A DNA stretch of 64,000 nt from Inia geoffrensis (GCA_036417435.1 JAZAQT010000267.1:124001-188000), one strand, 5' to 3'; shown: positions 21,414 through 34,711, numbered from the stretch's first letter. Numbers and translations: made by a program. Notes: a model not told the origin generated them from the sequence alone.

Positions 21414-22755
21414 GAATGGGGATTGATTAGGGTACAGGTTAGGGTACGGCAATGGCTTAGGGTTGGCGTATGTTAGAGGGCATGGGTTAGTGTTGATGTA
21501 CTGGTAAAAATTAGGACACGGGTGAGGTTAAAGTTTCGGGTGAGTGTCATGGTTAGGTTTCAGGTTAGGGTTAGGGTTAGGGAATGGAGAGGGATTAGGA
21601 TACAGGTTAGGGTACCGCTGCGGTTTAGTGTTAGCGTACGTTTGAGGGCACGAGTTAGTCTTGGTGTCCTGGTTAAGATTAGGGCACGGGTGAGGGTAAA
21701 GTTTCGGGTGAGTGTCATGGTTAGGTTTCAGGTTAGGGTTAGGGTTAGGGAATGGAGAAGGATTAGGGTACAGGTTAGGGTACGACAGTGCTTAAGGGTT
21801 AGCATAAGTGTGAGGGCACGAATTAGTGTTGGTGTACTGGTTAAGACAACGGCACCGATGAGGGTAAGGCGTCGGAAAAGGGTCACGTCAGGGTTGCGGT
21901 TAGGGTTAGGGTTAGGGAATGGGGAGGGATTAGGGTACAGGTTAGGGTACGACAATGCTTAAGGGTTAGCGTACGTTTGAGGGCATGAGTTAGTGTTTTT
22001 GTACTGGTTAAGTTCAGGGCATTGGTTAGGGTAGGGCATCGGAAGTGGGTCACGTTTAGGAATGGGGTTAGGGTTAGGGTTAAGGAATGGGGAGGGATTA
22101 GGGTACAATTTAGGGTACGACAACGCTTAAGGTTTAGCGTACGTGTGAGGGGACGTGTTAGTGTTGGTGTCCTGGTTAAGATTAGGGCACGGGTGAGGAT
22201 AAGGCTTCGGGTGAGGGTCGGGTTAGGATTCGGGTTAGGGTTAGGGTTAAGGAATGCAGAGGTATTAGGGTACAGCTTAGGGTACGACAGTGCTTAAGGG
22301 TTAGCGTTCGTGTGAGGGCAAGGGTTAGTGTTAGTGTCCTGGTTAAGATTAGGGCACGGGTGAGGGTAAGGCTTCAGGTGAGGGTCAGGGTTAGGATTCG
22401 GGTTAGGGTTAGGGTTAGGGAATGGGGAGGGATTAGGGTACAGTTTAGGGTTCCACAACGTTTAAGGGTTAGCGTACGTGTGAGGGCACAAGTTAGTGTT
22501 GGTGTCCTGGTTAAGATTAGGGCACGGGTGAGGGTAAGGTTTCGGGTGAGGATCAGGGATAGAATTCGGGTTAGGGTTAGGGTTAGGGAATGGGGAGATA
22601 TTAGGGCACAGTTTAGGGTACCACAACGCTTAAGGTTTAGCGTACGTTTGAGGTCACTAGTTAGTGTTAGTGTACTGCTTACGATTAGGGCACGGGTGAG
22701 GGTAAGGCCTCGGAAGAGGGTCACGTTAAGGGTTAGGGTTAGGGTTAGGGTTAGG
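21414..22755 (+). repeat. HOR unit 16, B-type 8-mer, 1,342 bp
   Basis: B-type M1 (ggtaaaaattagg) is followed by an M2 whose tail is replaced by the M1 tail (taaagtttcgggtgagtg). One base is missing in M3 (cacgtcaggg near 21888) and one in M5 (gagggtcgggttagg). The 6,548-bp duplication starts inside this unit at 21601. Confidence 0.86.
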
Positions 22756-24099
22756 GAATGGGGATTGATTAGGGTACAGGTTAGGGTACGGCAATGGCTT
22801 AGGGTTGGCGTACGTTACAGGGCATGGGTTAGTGTTGATGTACTGGTTAAAATTAGGACACGGGTGAGGGTAAAGTTTCGGGTGAGTGTCATGGTTAGGT
22901 TTCAGGTTAGGGTTAGGGTTAGGGAATGGAGAGGGATTAGGGTACAGGTTAGGGTACCGCTGCGGTTTAGTGTTAGCGTACGTTTGAGGGCACGAGTTAG
23001 TCATGGTGTCCTGGTTAAGATTAGGGCACGGGTGAGGGTAAGGCTTCAGGTGAGGGTCAGGGTTAGGATTCGGGTTAGGGTTAGGGTTAGGGAATGGAGA
23101 GGGATTAGGGTACAGGTTAGGGTACGACAATGCTTAAGGGTTAGCGTAAGTGTGAGGGCACGAGTTAGTGTTGGTGTACTGGTTAAGACAACGACACCGA
23201 TGAGGGTAAGACCTCGGAAAAGGGTCACGTTCAGGGTTTCGCTTAGGGTTAGGGTTAGGGAATGGGGAGGGATTAGGGTACAGGATGGGGTACGACAATG
23301 CTTAAGGGTTAGCGTACGTTTGAGGGCATGAGTTAGTGTTTGTGTACTGGATAAGATTAGGGCATTGGTTAGGGTAGGGCATCGGAAGTGGGTCAGGTTT
23401 AGGGATGGGGTTAGGGTTAGGGTTAAGGAATGGGGAGGGATTAGGGTACAATTTAGGGTACGACAACGCTTAAGGTTTAGCGTACGTGTGAGGGCACGAG
23501 TTAGTGTTGGTGTCCTGGTTAAGATTAGGGCACGGGTGAGGGTAAGGCTTCGGGTGAGGGTCAGGGTTAGGATTCGGGTTAGGGTTAGGGTTAAGGAATG
23601 CAGAGGGATTAGGGTACAGCTTAGGGTACGACAGTGGTTAAGGGTTAGCGTTCGTGTGAGGGCAAGGGTTAGTGTTAGTGTCCTGGTTAAGATTAGGGCA
23701 CGGGTGAGGGTAAGGCTTCAGGTCAGGGTCAGGGTTAGGAGTCGGGTTACGGTTAGGGTTAGGGAATGGGGAGGGATTAGGGTACAGTTTAGGGTACGAC
23801 AACGATTAAGGGTTAGCATACATGTGAGGGCAGAAGTTAGTGTTGGTGTCCTGGTTAAGATTAGGGCACGGGTGAGGGTAAGGTTTCGGGTTAGGGTCAG
23901 GGATAGAATTCGGGTTAGGGTTAGGTTTAGAAAATGGGGAGATATTAGGGCACAGTTTAGGGTACCACAACGTTTCAGGTTTAGCGTAAGTGTGAGGTCA
24001 CTAGTTAGTGTTAGTGTAGTGCTTACGATTAATGCACGGGTGAGAGTAAGGCCTCGGAATAGGGTCACGTTAAGGGTTAGGGTTAGGGTTAGGGTTAGG
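22756..24099 (+). repeat. HOR unit 17, A-type 8-mer, 1,344 bp
   Basis: M1 to M8 are in order. Private variants are gttacagggcatgg in M1, gttagtcatggtg in M2 and gacaacgacaccgatg in M3, all repeated 6,548 bp downstream. Confidence 0.88.
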
Positions 24100-25442
24100 G
24101 AATGGGGATTGATTAGGGTACAGGTTAGGGTACGGCAATGGCTTAGGGTTGGCGTATGTTAGAGGGAATGGGTTAGTGTTGATGTACTGGTAAAAATTAG
24201 GACACGGGTGAGGTTAAAGTTTCGGGTGAGTGTCATGGTTAGGTTTCAGGTTAGGGTTAGGGTTAGGGAATGGAGAGGTATTAGGGTACAGGTTAGGGTA
24301 CCGCTGCGGTTTAGTGTTAGCGTACGTTTGAGGGCACGAGTTAGTCTTGGTGTCCTGGTTAAGATTGGGGCACGGGTGAGGGTAAAGTTTCGGGTGAGTG
24401 TCATGGTTAGGTTTCAGGTTAGGGTTAGGGTTAGGGAATGGAGAGGGAGTAGGGTACAGGTTAGGGTACGACAATGCTTAAGGGTTAGCATAAGTGTGAG
24501 GGCACGAATTAGTGTTGGTGTACTGGTTAAGACAACGGCACCGGTGAGGGTAAGGCGTCGGAAAAGGGTCACGTTCAGGGTTGCGGTTAGGGTTAGGGTT
24601 AGGGAATGGGGAGGGATTAGGGTACAGGTTAGGGTACGACAATGCTTAAGGGTTAGCGTACGTTTGAGGGCATGAGTTAGTGTTTGTGTACTGGATAAGT
24701 TCAGGGCATTGGTTAGGGTAGGGCATCGGAAGTGGGTCACGTTTAGGAATGGGGTTAGGGTTAGGGATAAGGAATGGGGAGGGATTAGGGTACAATTTAG
24801 GGTACGACAACGCTTAAGGTTTAGCGTACGTGTGAGGGGACGAGTTAGTGTTGGTGTCCTGGTTAAGATTAGGGCACGGGTGAGGGTAAGGCTTCGGGTG
24901 AGGGTCGGGTTAGGATTCGGGTTAGGGTTAGGGTTAAGGAATGCAGAGGGATTAGGGTACAGCTTAGGGTACGACAGTGCTTAAGGGTTAGCGTTCGTGT
25001 GAGGGCAAGGGTTAGTGTTAGTGTCCTGGTTAAGATTAGGGCACGGGTGAGGGTAAGGCTTCAGGTGAGGGTCAGGGTTAGGATTCGGGTTAGGGTTAGG
25101 GTTAGGGAATGGCGAGGGATTAGGGTACAGTTTAGGGTTCCACAACGTTTAAGGGTTAGCGTACGTGTGAGGGCACAAGTTAGTGTTGGTGTCCTGGTTA
25201 AGATTAGGGCACGGGTGAGTGTAAGGTTTCGGGTGAGGGTCAGGGATAGAATTCGGGTTAGGGTTAGGGTTAGGGAATGGGGAGATATTAGGGCACAGTT
25301 TAGGGTACCACAACACTTAAGGTTTAGCGTACGTGTGAGGTCACTAGTTAGTGTTAGTGTACTGCTTACGATTAGGGCACGGGTGAGGGTAAGGCCTCGG
25401 AAGAGGGTCACGTTAAGGGTTAGGGTTAGGGTTAGGGTTAGG
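24100..25442 (+). repeat. HOR unit 18, B-type 8-mer, 1,343 bp
   Basis: B-type M1, an M2/M1 hybrid with aagattggggcacggg, and M5 with the one-base deletion. M6 runs into an M7 with gggttccacaacgtttaagg. Confidence 0.87.
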
Positions 25443-26786
25443 GAATGGGGATTGATTAGGGTACAGGTTAGGGTATGGCAATGGCTTAGGGTTGGCGTAC
25501 GTTATAGGGCATGGGTTAGTGTTGATGTACTGGTTAAAATTAGGACACGGGTGAGGGTAAAGTTTCGGGTGAGTGTCATGGTTAGGTTTCAGGTTAGGGT
25601 TAGGGTTAGGGAATGGAGAGGGATTAGGGTACAGGTTAGGGTACCGCTGCGGTTTAGTGTTAGCGTACGTTTGAGGGCACGAGTTAGTCTTGGTGTCCTG
25701 GTTAAGATTAGGGCACGGGTGAGGGTAAGGCTTCAGGTGAGGGTCAGGGTTAGGATTCGGGTTAGGGTTAGGGTTAGGGAATGGAGAGGGATTAGGGTAC
25801 AGGTTAGGGTACGACAATGCTTAAGGGTTAGCGTAAGTGTGAAGGCACGAGTTAGTGTTGGTGTACTGGTTAAGACAACGGCACCGATGAGGGTAAGGCC
25901 TCGGAAAAGGGTCACGTTCAGGGTTTCGCTTAGGGTTAGGGTTAGGGAATGGGGAGGGATTAGGGTACAGGATGGGGTACGACAATGCTTAAGGGTTAGC
26001 GTACGTTTGAGGGCATGAGTTAGTGTTTGTGTACTGGTTAAGATTAGGGCATTGGTTAGGGTAGGGCATCGGAAGTGGGTCAGGTTTAGGGATGGGGTTA
26101 GGGTTAGGGTTAAGGAATGGGGAGGGATTAGGGTACAATTTAGGGTACGACAACGCTTAAGGTTTAGCGTACGTGTGAGGGCACGAGTTAGTGTTTGTGT
26201 CCTGGTTAAGATTAGGGCACGGGTGAGGGTAAGGCTTCGGGTGAGGGTCAGGGTTAGGATTCGGGTTAGGGTTAGGGTTAAGGAATGCAGAGGGATTAGG
26301 GTACAGCTTAGGGTACGACAGTGCTTAAGGGTTAGCGATCGTGTGAGGGCAAGGGTTAGTGTTAGTGTCCTGGTTAAGATTAGGGCACGGGTGAGGGTAA
26401 GGCTTCAGGTCAGGGTCAGGGTTAGGATTCGGGTTAGGGTTAGGGTTAGGGAATGGGGAGGGATTAGGGTACAGTTTAGGGTACGACAACGATTAAGGGT
26501 TAGCATACATGTGAGGGCACAAGTTAGTGTTGGTGTCCTGGTTAAGATTAGGGCACGGGTGAGGGTAAGGTTTCGGGTGAGGGTCAGGGATAGAATTCGG
26601 GTTAAGGTTAGGTTTAGAAAATGGGGAGATATTAGGGCACAGTTTAGGGTACCACAACGCTTCAGGTTTAGCGTACGTGTGAGGTTACTAGTTAGTGTTA
26701 GTGTACTGCTTACGATTAGGGCACGGGTGAGGGTAAGGCCTCGGAATAGGGTCACGTTAAGGGTTAGGGTTAGGGTTAGGGTTAGG
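25443..26786 (+). repeat. HOR unit 19, A-type 8-mer, 1,344 bp
   Basis: M1 to M8 are in order. M5 has gtgtttgtgtcctgg and M6 gcgatcgtgtgagg, both found again at 32.7-32.9 kb and the latter also at 37.1 and 41.3 kb. Confidence 0.88.
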
Positions 26787-28129
26787 GAATGGGGATTGAT
26801 TAGGGTACAGGTTAGGGTACGGGAATGGCTTAGGGTTGGCGTATGTTAGAGGGAATGGGTTAGTGTTGATGTACTGGTAAAAATTAGGACACGGGTGAGG
26901 TTAAAGTTTCGGGTGAGTGTCATGGTTAGGTTTCAGGTTAGGGTTAGGGTTAGGGAATGGAGAGGGATTAGGGTACAGGTTAGGGTAATGCTGCGGTTTA
27001 GTTTTAGCATACGTTTGAGGGCACGAGTTAGTCTTGGTGTCCTGGTTAAGATTAGGGCACGGGTGAGGGTAAAGTTTCGGGTGAGTGTCATGGTTAGGTT
27101 TCAGGTTAGGGTTTGGGTTAGGGAATGGAGAGGGATTAGGGTACAGGTTAGGGTACGACAGTGCTTAAAGGTTAGCATAAGTGTGAGGGCACGAATTAGT
27201 GTTGGTGTACTGGTTAAGACAACGGCACCGATGTGGGTAAGGCGTCGGAAAAGGGTCACGTTCAGGGTTGCGGTTAGGGTTAGGGTTAGGGAATGGGGAG
27301 GGATTAGGGTACAGGTTAGGGTACGACAATGCTTAAGGTTTAGCGTACGTTTGAGGGCATGAGTTAGTGTTTGTGTACTGGTTAAGTTCAGGGCGTTGGT
27401 TAGGGTAGGGCATCGGAAGTGGGTCACGTTTAGGAATGGGGTTAGGGTTAGGGTTAAGGAATGGGGAGGGATTAGGGTACAATTTAGGGTACGACAACGC
27501 TTAACGTTTAGCGTACGTGTGAGGGGACGAGTTAATGTTGGTGTCATGGTTAAGATTAGGGCACGGGTGAGGGTAAGGCTTCGGGTGAGGGTCGGGTTAG
27601 GATTCGGGTTAGGGTTAGGGTTAAGGAATGCAGACGGATTAGGGTACAGCTTAGGGTACGACAGTGCTTAAGGGTTAGCATTCGTGTGAGGGCAAGGGTT
27701 AGTGTTAGTGTCCTGGTTAAGATTAGGGCACGGGTGAGGGTAAGGCTTCAGGTGAGGGTCAGGGTTAGGATTCGGGTTAGGGTTAGGGTTAGGGAATGGG
27801 GAGGGATTAGGGTACAGTTTAGGGTACGACAACGATTAAGGGTTAGCGCACGTGTGAGGGCACAAGTTAGTGTTGGTGTCCTGGTTAAGATTAGGGCACG
27901 GGTGAGGGTAAGGTTTCGGGTGAGGGTCAGGGATAGAATTCGGGTTAGGGTTAGGTTTAGAAAATGGGGAGATATTAGGGCACAGTTTAGGGTACCACAA
28001 CGCTTAAGGTTTAGCATACGTGTGAGGTCACTAGTTAGTGTTAGTGTACTGCTTACGATTAGGGCACGGGTGAGGGTAAGGCCTCGGAATAGGGTCACGT
28101 TAAGGGTTAGGGTTAGGGTTAGGGTTAGG
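26787..28129 (+). repeat. HOR unit 20, B-type 8-mer, 1,343 bp
   Basis: B-type M1; M2 reads gggtaatgctgcgg and has an M1-type tail. M3 has cttaaaggttagcataag and accgatgtgggtaagg, M5 gtgtcatggttaag and the one-base deletion. Confidence 0.87.
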
Positions 28130-29303
28130 GAATGGGGATTGATTAGGGTACAGGTTAGGGTACCGCTGCGGTTTAGTGTTAGCGTACGTTTGAGGGCACG
28201 AGTTAGTCTTGGTGTCCTGGTTAAGATTAGGGCACGGGTGAGGGTAAAGTTTCGGGTGAGTGTCATGGTTAGGTTTCAGGTTAGGGTTAGGGTTAGGGAA
28301 TGGAGAAGGATTAGGGTACAGGTTAGGGTACGACAGTGCTTAAGGGTTAGCATAAGTGTGAGGGCACGAATTAGTGTTGGTGTACTGGTTAAGACAACGG
28401 CACCGATGAGGGTAAGGCGTCGGAAAAGGGTCACGTCAGGGTTGCGGTTAGGGTTAGGGTTAGGGAATGGGGAGGGATTAGGGTACAGGTTAGGGTACGA
28501 CAATGCTTAAGGGTTAGCGTACGTTTGAGGGCATGAGTTAGTGTTTTTGTACTGGTTAAGTTCAGGGCATTGGTTAGGGTAGGGCATCGGAAGTGGGTCA
28601 CGTTTAGGAATGGGGTTAGGGTTAGGGTTAAGGAATGGGGAGGGATTAGGGTACAATTTAGGGTACGACAACGCTTAAGGTTTAGCGTACGTGTGAGGGG
28701 ACGTGTTAGTGTTGGTGTCCTGGTTAAGATTAGGGCACGGGTGAGGATAAGGCTTCGGGTGAGGGTCGGGTTAGGATTCGGGTTAGGGTTAGGGTTAAGG
28801 AATGCAGAGGTATTAGGGTACAGCTTAGGGTACGACAGTGCTTAAGGGTTAGCGTTCGTGTGAGGGCAAGGGTTAGTGTTAGTGTCCTGGTTAAGATTAG
28901 GGCACGGGTGAGGGTAAGGCTTCAGGTGAGGGTCAGGGTTAGGATTCGGGTTAGGGTTAGGGTTAGGGAATGGGGAGGGATTAGGGTACAGTTTAGGGTT
29001 CCACAACGTTTAAGGGTTAGCGTACGTGTGAGGGCACAAGTTAGTGTTGGTGTCCTGGTTAAGATTAGGGCACGGGTGAGGGTAAGGTTTCGGGTGAGGA
29101 TCAGGGATAGAATTCGGGTTAGGGTTAGGGTTAGGGAATGGGGAGATATTAGGGCACAGTTTAGGGTACCACAACGCTTAAGGTTTAGCGTACGTTTGAG
29201 GTCACTAGTTAGTGTTAGTGTACTGCTTACGATTAGGGCACGGGTGAGGGTAAGGCCTCGGAAGAGGGTCACGTTAAGGGTTAGGGTTAGGGTTAGGGTT
29301 AGG
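28130..29303 (+). repeat. HOR unit 21, junction 7-mer, 1,174 bp
   Basis: The M1 start (ggattgattaggg) switches after tacaggttagggtac to the M2 marker cgctgcgg at 28164, so M1 and M2 are fused and one monomer is lost. From 28149 onward the sequence repeats 21601 onward. This unit is the breakpoint of the 6,548-bp tandem duplication. Confidence 0.88.
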
Positions 29304-32300
29304 GAATGGGGATTGATTAGGGTACAGGTTAGGGTACGGCAATGGCTTAGGGTTGGCGTACGTTACAGGGCATGGGTTAGTGTTGATGTACTGGTTAAAA
29401 TTAGGACACGGGTGAGGGTAAAGTTTCGGGTGAGTGTCATGGTTAGGTTTCAGGTTAGGGTTAGGGTTAGGGAATGGAGAGGGATTAGGGTACAGGTTAG
29501 GGTACCGCTGCGGTTTAGTGTTAGCGTACGTTTGAGGGCACGAGTTAGTCATGGTGTCCTGGTTAAGATTAGGGCACGGGTGAGGGTAAGGCTTCAGGTG
29601 AGGGTCAGGGTTAGGATTCGGGTTAGGGTTAGGGTTAGGGAATGGAGAGGGATTAGGGTACAGGTTAGGGTACGACAATGCTTAAGGGTTAGCGTAAGTG
29701 TGAGGGCACGAGTTAGTGTTGGTGTACTGGTTAAGACAACGACACCGATGAGGGTAAGACCTCGGAAAAGGGTCACGTTCAGGGTTTCGCTTAGGGTTAG
29801 GGTTAGGGAATGGGGAGGGATTAGGGTACAGGATGGGGTACGACAATGCTTAAGGGTTAGCGTACGTTTGAGGGCATGAGTTAGTGTTTGTGTACTGGAT
29901 AAGATTAGGGCATTGGTTAGGGTAGGGCATCGGAAGTGGGTCAGGTTTAGGGATGGGGTTAGGGTTAGGGTTAAGGAATGGGGAGGGATTAGGGTACAAT
30001 TTAGGGTACGACAACGCTTAAGGTTTAGCGTACGTGTGAGGGCACGAGTTAGTGTTGGTGTCCTGGTTAAGATTAGGGCACGGGTGAGGGTAAGGCTTCG
30101 GGTGAGGGTCAGGGTTAGGATTCGGGTTAGGGTTAGGGTTAAGGAATGCAGAGGGATTAGGGTACAGCTTAGGGTACGACAGTGGTTAAGGGTTAGCGTT
30201 CGTGTGAGGGCAAGGGTTAGTGTTAGTGTCCTGGTTAAGATTAGGGCACGGGTGAGGGTAAGGCTTCAGGTCAGGGTCAGGGTTAGGAGTCGGGTTACGG
30301 TTAGGGTTAGGGAATGGGGAGGGATTAGGGTACAGTTTAGGGTACGACAACGATTAAGGGTTAGCATACATGTGAGGGCAGAAGTTAGTGTTGGTGTCCT
30401 GGTTAAGATTAGGGCACGGGTGAGGGTAAGGTTTCGGGTTAGGGTCAGGGATAGAATTCGGGTTAGGGTTAGGTTTAGAAAATGGGGAGATATTAGGGCA
30501 CAGTTTAGGGTACCACAACGTTTCAGGTTTAGCGTAAGTGTGAGGTCACTAGTTAGTGTTAGTGTAGTGCTTACGATTAATGCACGGGTGAGAGTAAGGC
30601 CTCGGAATAGGGTCACGTTAAGGGTTAGGGTTAGGGTTAGGGTTAGGGAATGGGGATTGATTAGGGTACAGGTTAGGGTACGGCAATGGCTTAGGGTTGG
30701 CGTATGTTAGAGGGAATGGGTTAGTGTTGATGTACTGGTAAAAATTAGGACACGGGTGAGGTTAAAGTTTCGGGTGAGTGTCATGGTTAGGTTTCAGGTT
30801 AGGGTTAGGGTTAGGGAATGGAGAGGTATTAGGGTACAGGTTAGGGTACCGCTGCGGTTTAGTGTTAGCGTACGTTTGAGGGCACGAGTTAGTCTTGGTG
30901 TCCTGGTTAAGATTGGGGCACGGGTGAGGGTAAAGTTTCGGGTGAGTGTCATGGTTAGGTTTCAGGTTAGGGTTAGGGTTAGGGAATGGAGAGGGAGTAG
31001 GGTACAGGTTAGGGTACGACAATGCTTAAGGGTTAGCATAAGTGTGAGGGCACGAATTAGTGTTGGTGTACTGGTTAAGACAACGGCACCGGTGAGGGTA
31101 AGGCGTCGGAAAAGGGTCACGTTCAGGGTTGCGGTTAGGGTTAGGGTTAGGGAATGGGGAGGGATTAGGGTACAGGTTAGGGTACGACAATGCTTAAGGG
31201 TTAGCGTACGTTTGAGGGCATGAGTTAGTGTTTGTGTACTGGATAAGTTCAGGGCATTGGTTAGGGTAGGGCATCGGAAGTGGGTCACGTTTAGGAATGG
31301 GGTTAGGGTTAGGGATAAGGAATGGGGAGGGATTAGGGTACAATTTAGGGTACGACAACGCTTAAGGTTTAGCGTACGTGTGAGGGGACGAGTTAGTGTT
31401 GGTGTCCTGGTTAAGATTAGGGCACGGGTGAGGGTAAGGCTTCGGGTGAGGGTCGGGTTAGGATTCGGGTTAGGGTTAGGGTTAAGGAATGCAGAGGGAT
31501 TAGGGTACAGCTTAGGGTACGACAGTGCTTAAGGGTTAGCGTTCGTGTGAGGGCAAGGGTTAGTGTTAGTGTCCTGGTTAAGATTAGGGCACGGGTGAGG
31601 GTAAGGCTTCAGGTGAGGGTCAGGGTTAGGATTCGGGTTAGGGTTAGGGTTAGGGAATGGCGAGGGATTAGGGTACAGTTTAGGGTTCCACAACGTTTAA
31701 GGGTTAGCGTACGTGTGAGGGCACAAGTTAGTGTTGGTGTCCTGGTTAAGATTAGGGCACGGGTGAGTGTAAGGTTTCGGGTGAGGGTCAGGGATAGAAT
31801 TCGGGTTAGGGTTAGGGTTAGGGAATGGGGAGATATTAGGGCACAGTTTAGGGTACCACAACACTTAAGGTTTAGCGTACGTGTGAGGTCACTAGTTAGT
31901 GTTAGTGTACTGCTTACGATTAGGGCACGGGTGAGGGTAAGGCCTCGGAAGAGGGTCACGTTAAGGGTTAGGGTTAGGGTTAGGGTTAGGGAATGGGGAT
32001 TGATTAGGGTACAGGTTAGGGTATGGCAATGGCTTAGGGTTGGCGTACGTTATAGGGCATGGGTTAGTGTTGATGTACTGGTTAAAATTAGGACACGGGT
32101 GAGGGTAAAGTTTCGGGTGAGTGTCATGGTTAGGTTTCAGGTTAGGGTTAGGGTTAGGGAATGGAGAGGGATTAGGGTACAGGTTAGGGTACCGCTGCGG
32201 TTTAGTGTTAGCGTACGTTTGAGGGCACGAGTTAGTCTTGGTGTCCTGGTTAAGATTAGGGCACGGGTGAGGGTAAGGCTTCAGGTGAGGGTCAGGGTTA

Positions 32301-34711
32301 GGATTCGGGTTAGGGTTAGGGTTAGGGAATGGAGAGGGATTAGGGTACAGGTTAGGGTACGACAATGCTTAAGGGTTAGCGTAAGTGTGAAGGCACGAGT
32401 TAGTGTTGGTGTACTGGTTAAGACAACGGCACCGATGAGGGTAAGGCCTCGGAAAAGGGTCACGTTCAGGGTTTCGCTTAGGGTTAGGGTTAGGGAATGG
32501 GGAGGGATTAGGGTACAGGATGGGGTACGACAATGCTTAAGGGTTAGCGTACGTTTGAGGGCATGAGTTAGTGTTTGTGTACTGGTTAAGATTAGGGCAT
32601 TGGTTAGGGTAGGGCATCGGAAGTGGGTCAGGTTTAGGGATGGGGTTAGGGTTAGGGTTAAGGAATGGGGAGGGATTAGGGTACAATTTAGGGTACGACA
32701 ACGCTTAAGGTTTAGCGTACGTGTGAGGGCACGAGTTAGTGTTTGTGTCCTGGTTAAGATTAGGGCACGGGTGAGGGTAAGGCTTCGGGTGAGGGTCAGG
32801 GTTAGGATTCGGGTTAGGGTTAGGGTTAAGGAATGCAGAGGGATTAGGGTACAGCTTAGGGTACGACAGTGCTTAAGGGTTAGCGATCGTGTGAGGGCAA
32901 GGGTTAGTGTTAGTGTCCTGGTTAAGATTAGGGCACGGGTGAGGGTAAGGCTTCAGGTCAGGGTCAGGGTTAGGATTCGGGTTAGGGTTAGGGTTAGGGA
33001 ATGGGGAGGGATTAGGGTACAGTTTAGGGTACGACAACGATTAAGGGTTAGCATACATGTGAGGGCACAAGTTAGTGTTGGTGTCCTGGTTAAGATTAGG
33101 GCACGGGTGAGGGTAAGGTTTCGGGTGAGGGTCAGGGATAGAATTCGGGTTAAGGTTAGGTTTAGAAAATGGGGAGATATTAGGGCACAGTTTAGGGTAC
33201 CACAACGCTTCAGGTTTAGCGTACGTGTGAGGTTACTAGTTAGTGTTAGTGTACTGCTTACGATTAGGGCACGGGTGAGGGTAAGGCCTCGGAATAGGGT
33301 CACGTTAAGGGTTAGGGTTAGGGTTAGGGTTAGGGAATGGGGATTGATTAGGGTACAGGTTAGGGTACGGGAATGGCTTAGGGTTGGCGTATGTTAGAGG
33401 GAATGGGTTAGTGTTGATGTACTGGTAAAAATTAGGACACGGGTGAGGTTAAAGTTTCGGGTGAGTGTCATGGTTAGGTTTCAGGTTAGGGTTAGGGTTA
33501 GGGAATGGAGAGGGATTAGGGTACAGGTTAGGGTAATGCTGCGGTTTAGTTTTAGCATACGTTTGAGGGCACGAGTTAGTCTTGGTGTCCTGGTTAAGAT
33601 TAGGGCACGGGTGAGGGTAAAGTTTCGGGTGAGTGTCATGGTTAGGTTTCAGGTTAGGGTTTGGGTTAGGGAATGGAGAGGGATTAGGGTACAGGTTAGG
33701 GTACGACAGTGCTTAAAGGTTAGCATAAGTGTGAGGGCACGAATTAGTGTTGGTGTACTGGTTAAGACAACGGCACCGATGTGGGTAAGGCGTCGGAAAA
33801 GGGTCACGTTCAGGGTTGCGGTTAGGGTTAGGGTTAGGGAATGGGGAGGGATTAGGGTACAGGTTAGGGTACGACAATGCTTAAGGTTTAGCGTACGTTT
33901 GAGGGCATGAGTTAGTGTTTGTGTACTGGTTAAGTTCAGGGCGTTGGTTAGGGTAGGGCATCGGAAGTGGGTCACGTTTAGGAATGGGGTTAGGGTTAGG
34001 GTTAAGGAATGGGGAGGGATTAGGGTACAATTTAGGGTACGACAACGCTTAACGTTTAGCGTACGTGTGAGGGGACGAGTTAATGTTGGTGTCATGGTTA
34101 AGATTAGGGCACGGGTGAGGGTAAGGCTTCGGGTGAGGGTCGGGTTAGGATTCGGGTTAGGGTTAGGGTTAAGGAATGCAGACGGATTAGGGTACAGCTT
34201 AGGGTACGACAGTGCTTAAGGGTTAGCATTCGTGTGAGGGCAAGGGTTAGTGTTAGTGTCCTGGTTAAGATTAGGGCACGGGTGAGGGTAAGGCTTCAGG
34301 TGAGGGTCAGGGTTAGGATTCGGGTTAGGGTTAGGGTTAGGGAATGGGGAGGGATTAGGGTACAGTTTAGGGTACGACAACGATTAAGGGTTAGCGCACG
34401 TGTGAGGGCACAAGTTAGTGTTGGTGTCCTGGTTAAGATTAGGGCACGGGTGAGGGTAAGGTTTCGGGTGAGGGTCAGGGATAGAATTCGGGTTAGGGTT
34501 AGGTTTAGAAAATGGGGAGATATTAGGGCACAGTTTAGGGTACCACAACGCTTAAGGTTTAGCATACGTGTGAGGTCACTAGTTAGTGTTAGTGTACTGC
34601 TTACGATTAGGGCACGGGTGAGGGTAAGGCCTCGGAATAGGGTCACGTTAAGGGTTAGGGTTAGGGTTAGGGTTAGGGAATGGGGATTGATTAGGGTACA
34701 GGTTAGGGTAC
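28149..34711 (+). repeat. 6,548-bp tandem duplication, second copy
   Basis: Second copy of 21601-28163. It ends where 34712 reads g (tacggcaatgg, intact M1) while 28164 reads c (taccgctgcgg, M1/M2 fusion). Junction identity is 15 bp. Confidence 0.88.
29304..33334 (+). repeat. HOR units 22-24 (A, B, A), 8-mers at 29304, 30648 and 31991
   Basis: Three 8-mers of 1,344, 1,343 and 1,344 bp. They match units 17, 18 and 19 at an offset of 6,548 bp, including the private variants gttagtcatggtg, aagattggggcacggg and gcgatcgtgtgagg. I noticed no difference between the paired copies. Confidence 0.88.

Larger units (their letters stand above)
21601..28163 (+). repeat. 6,548-bp tandem duplication, first copy
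   Basis: From 21601 the sequence returns at 28149 with an offset of exactly 6,548 bp. The match ends at 28163, so the two copies overlap in the 15 bases tacaggttagggtac. I compared many lines and all overlapping translations in several frames and saw no mismatch. The near-zero divergence, against several percent between ordinary HORs, implies a recent unequal exchange or an assembly duplication. Confidence 0.88.

Noticed and set aside
22312..23331. Plus-strand frame of 339 codons of Arg-Val repeats, identical in sequence at 28860-29879, as a conserved basic protein
   Set aside because: The identity comes from the 6,548-bp DNA duplication, not from protein selection. The composition is simply AGG GTT reading of the repeat.
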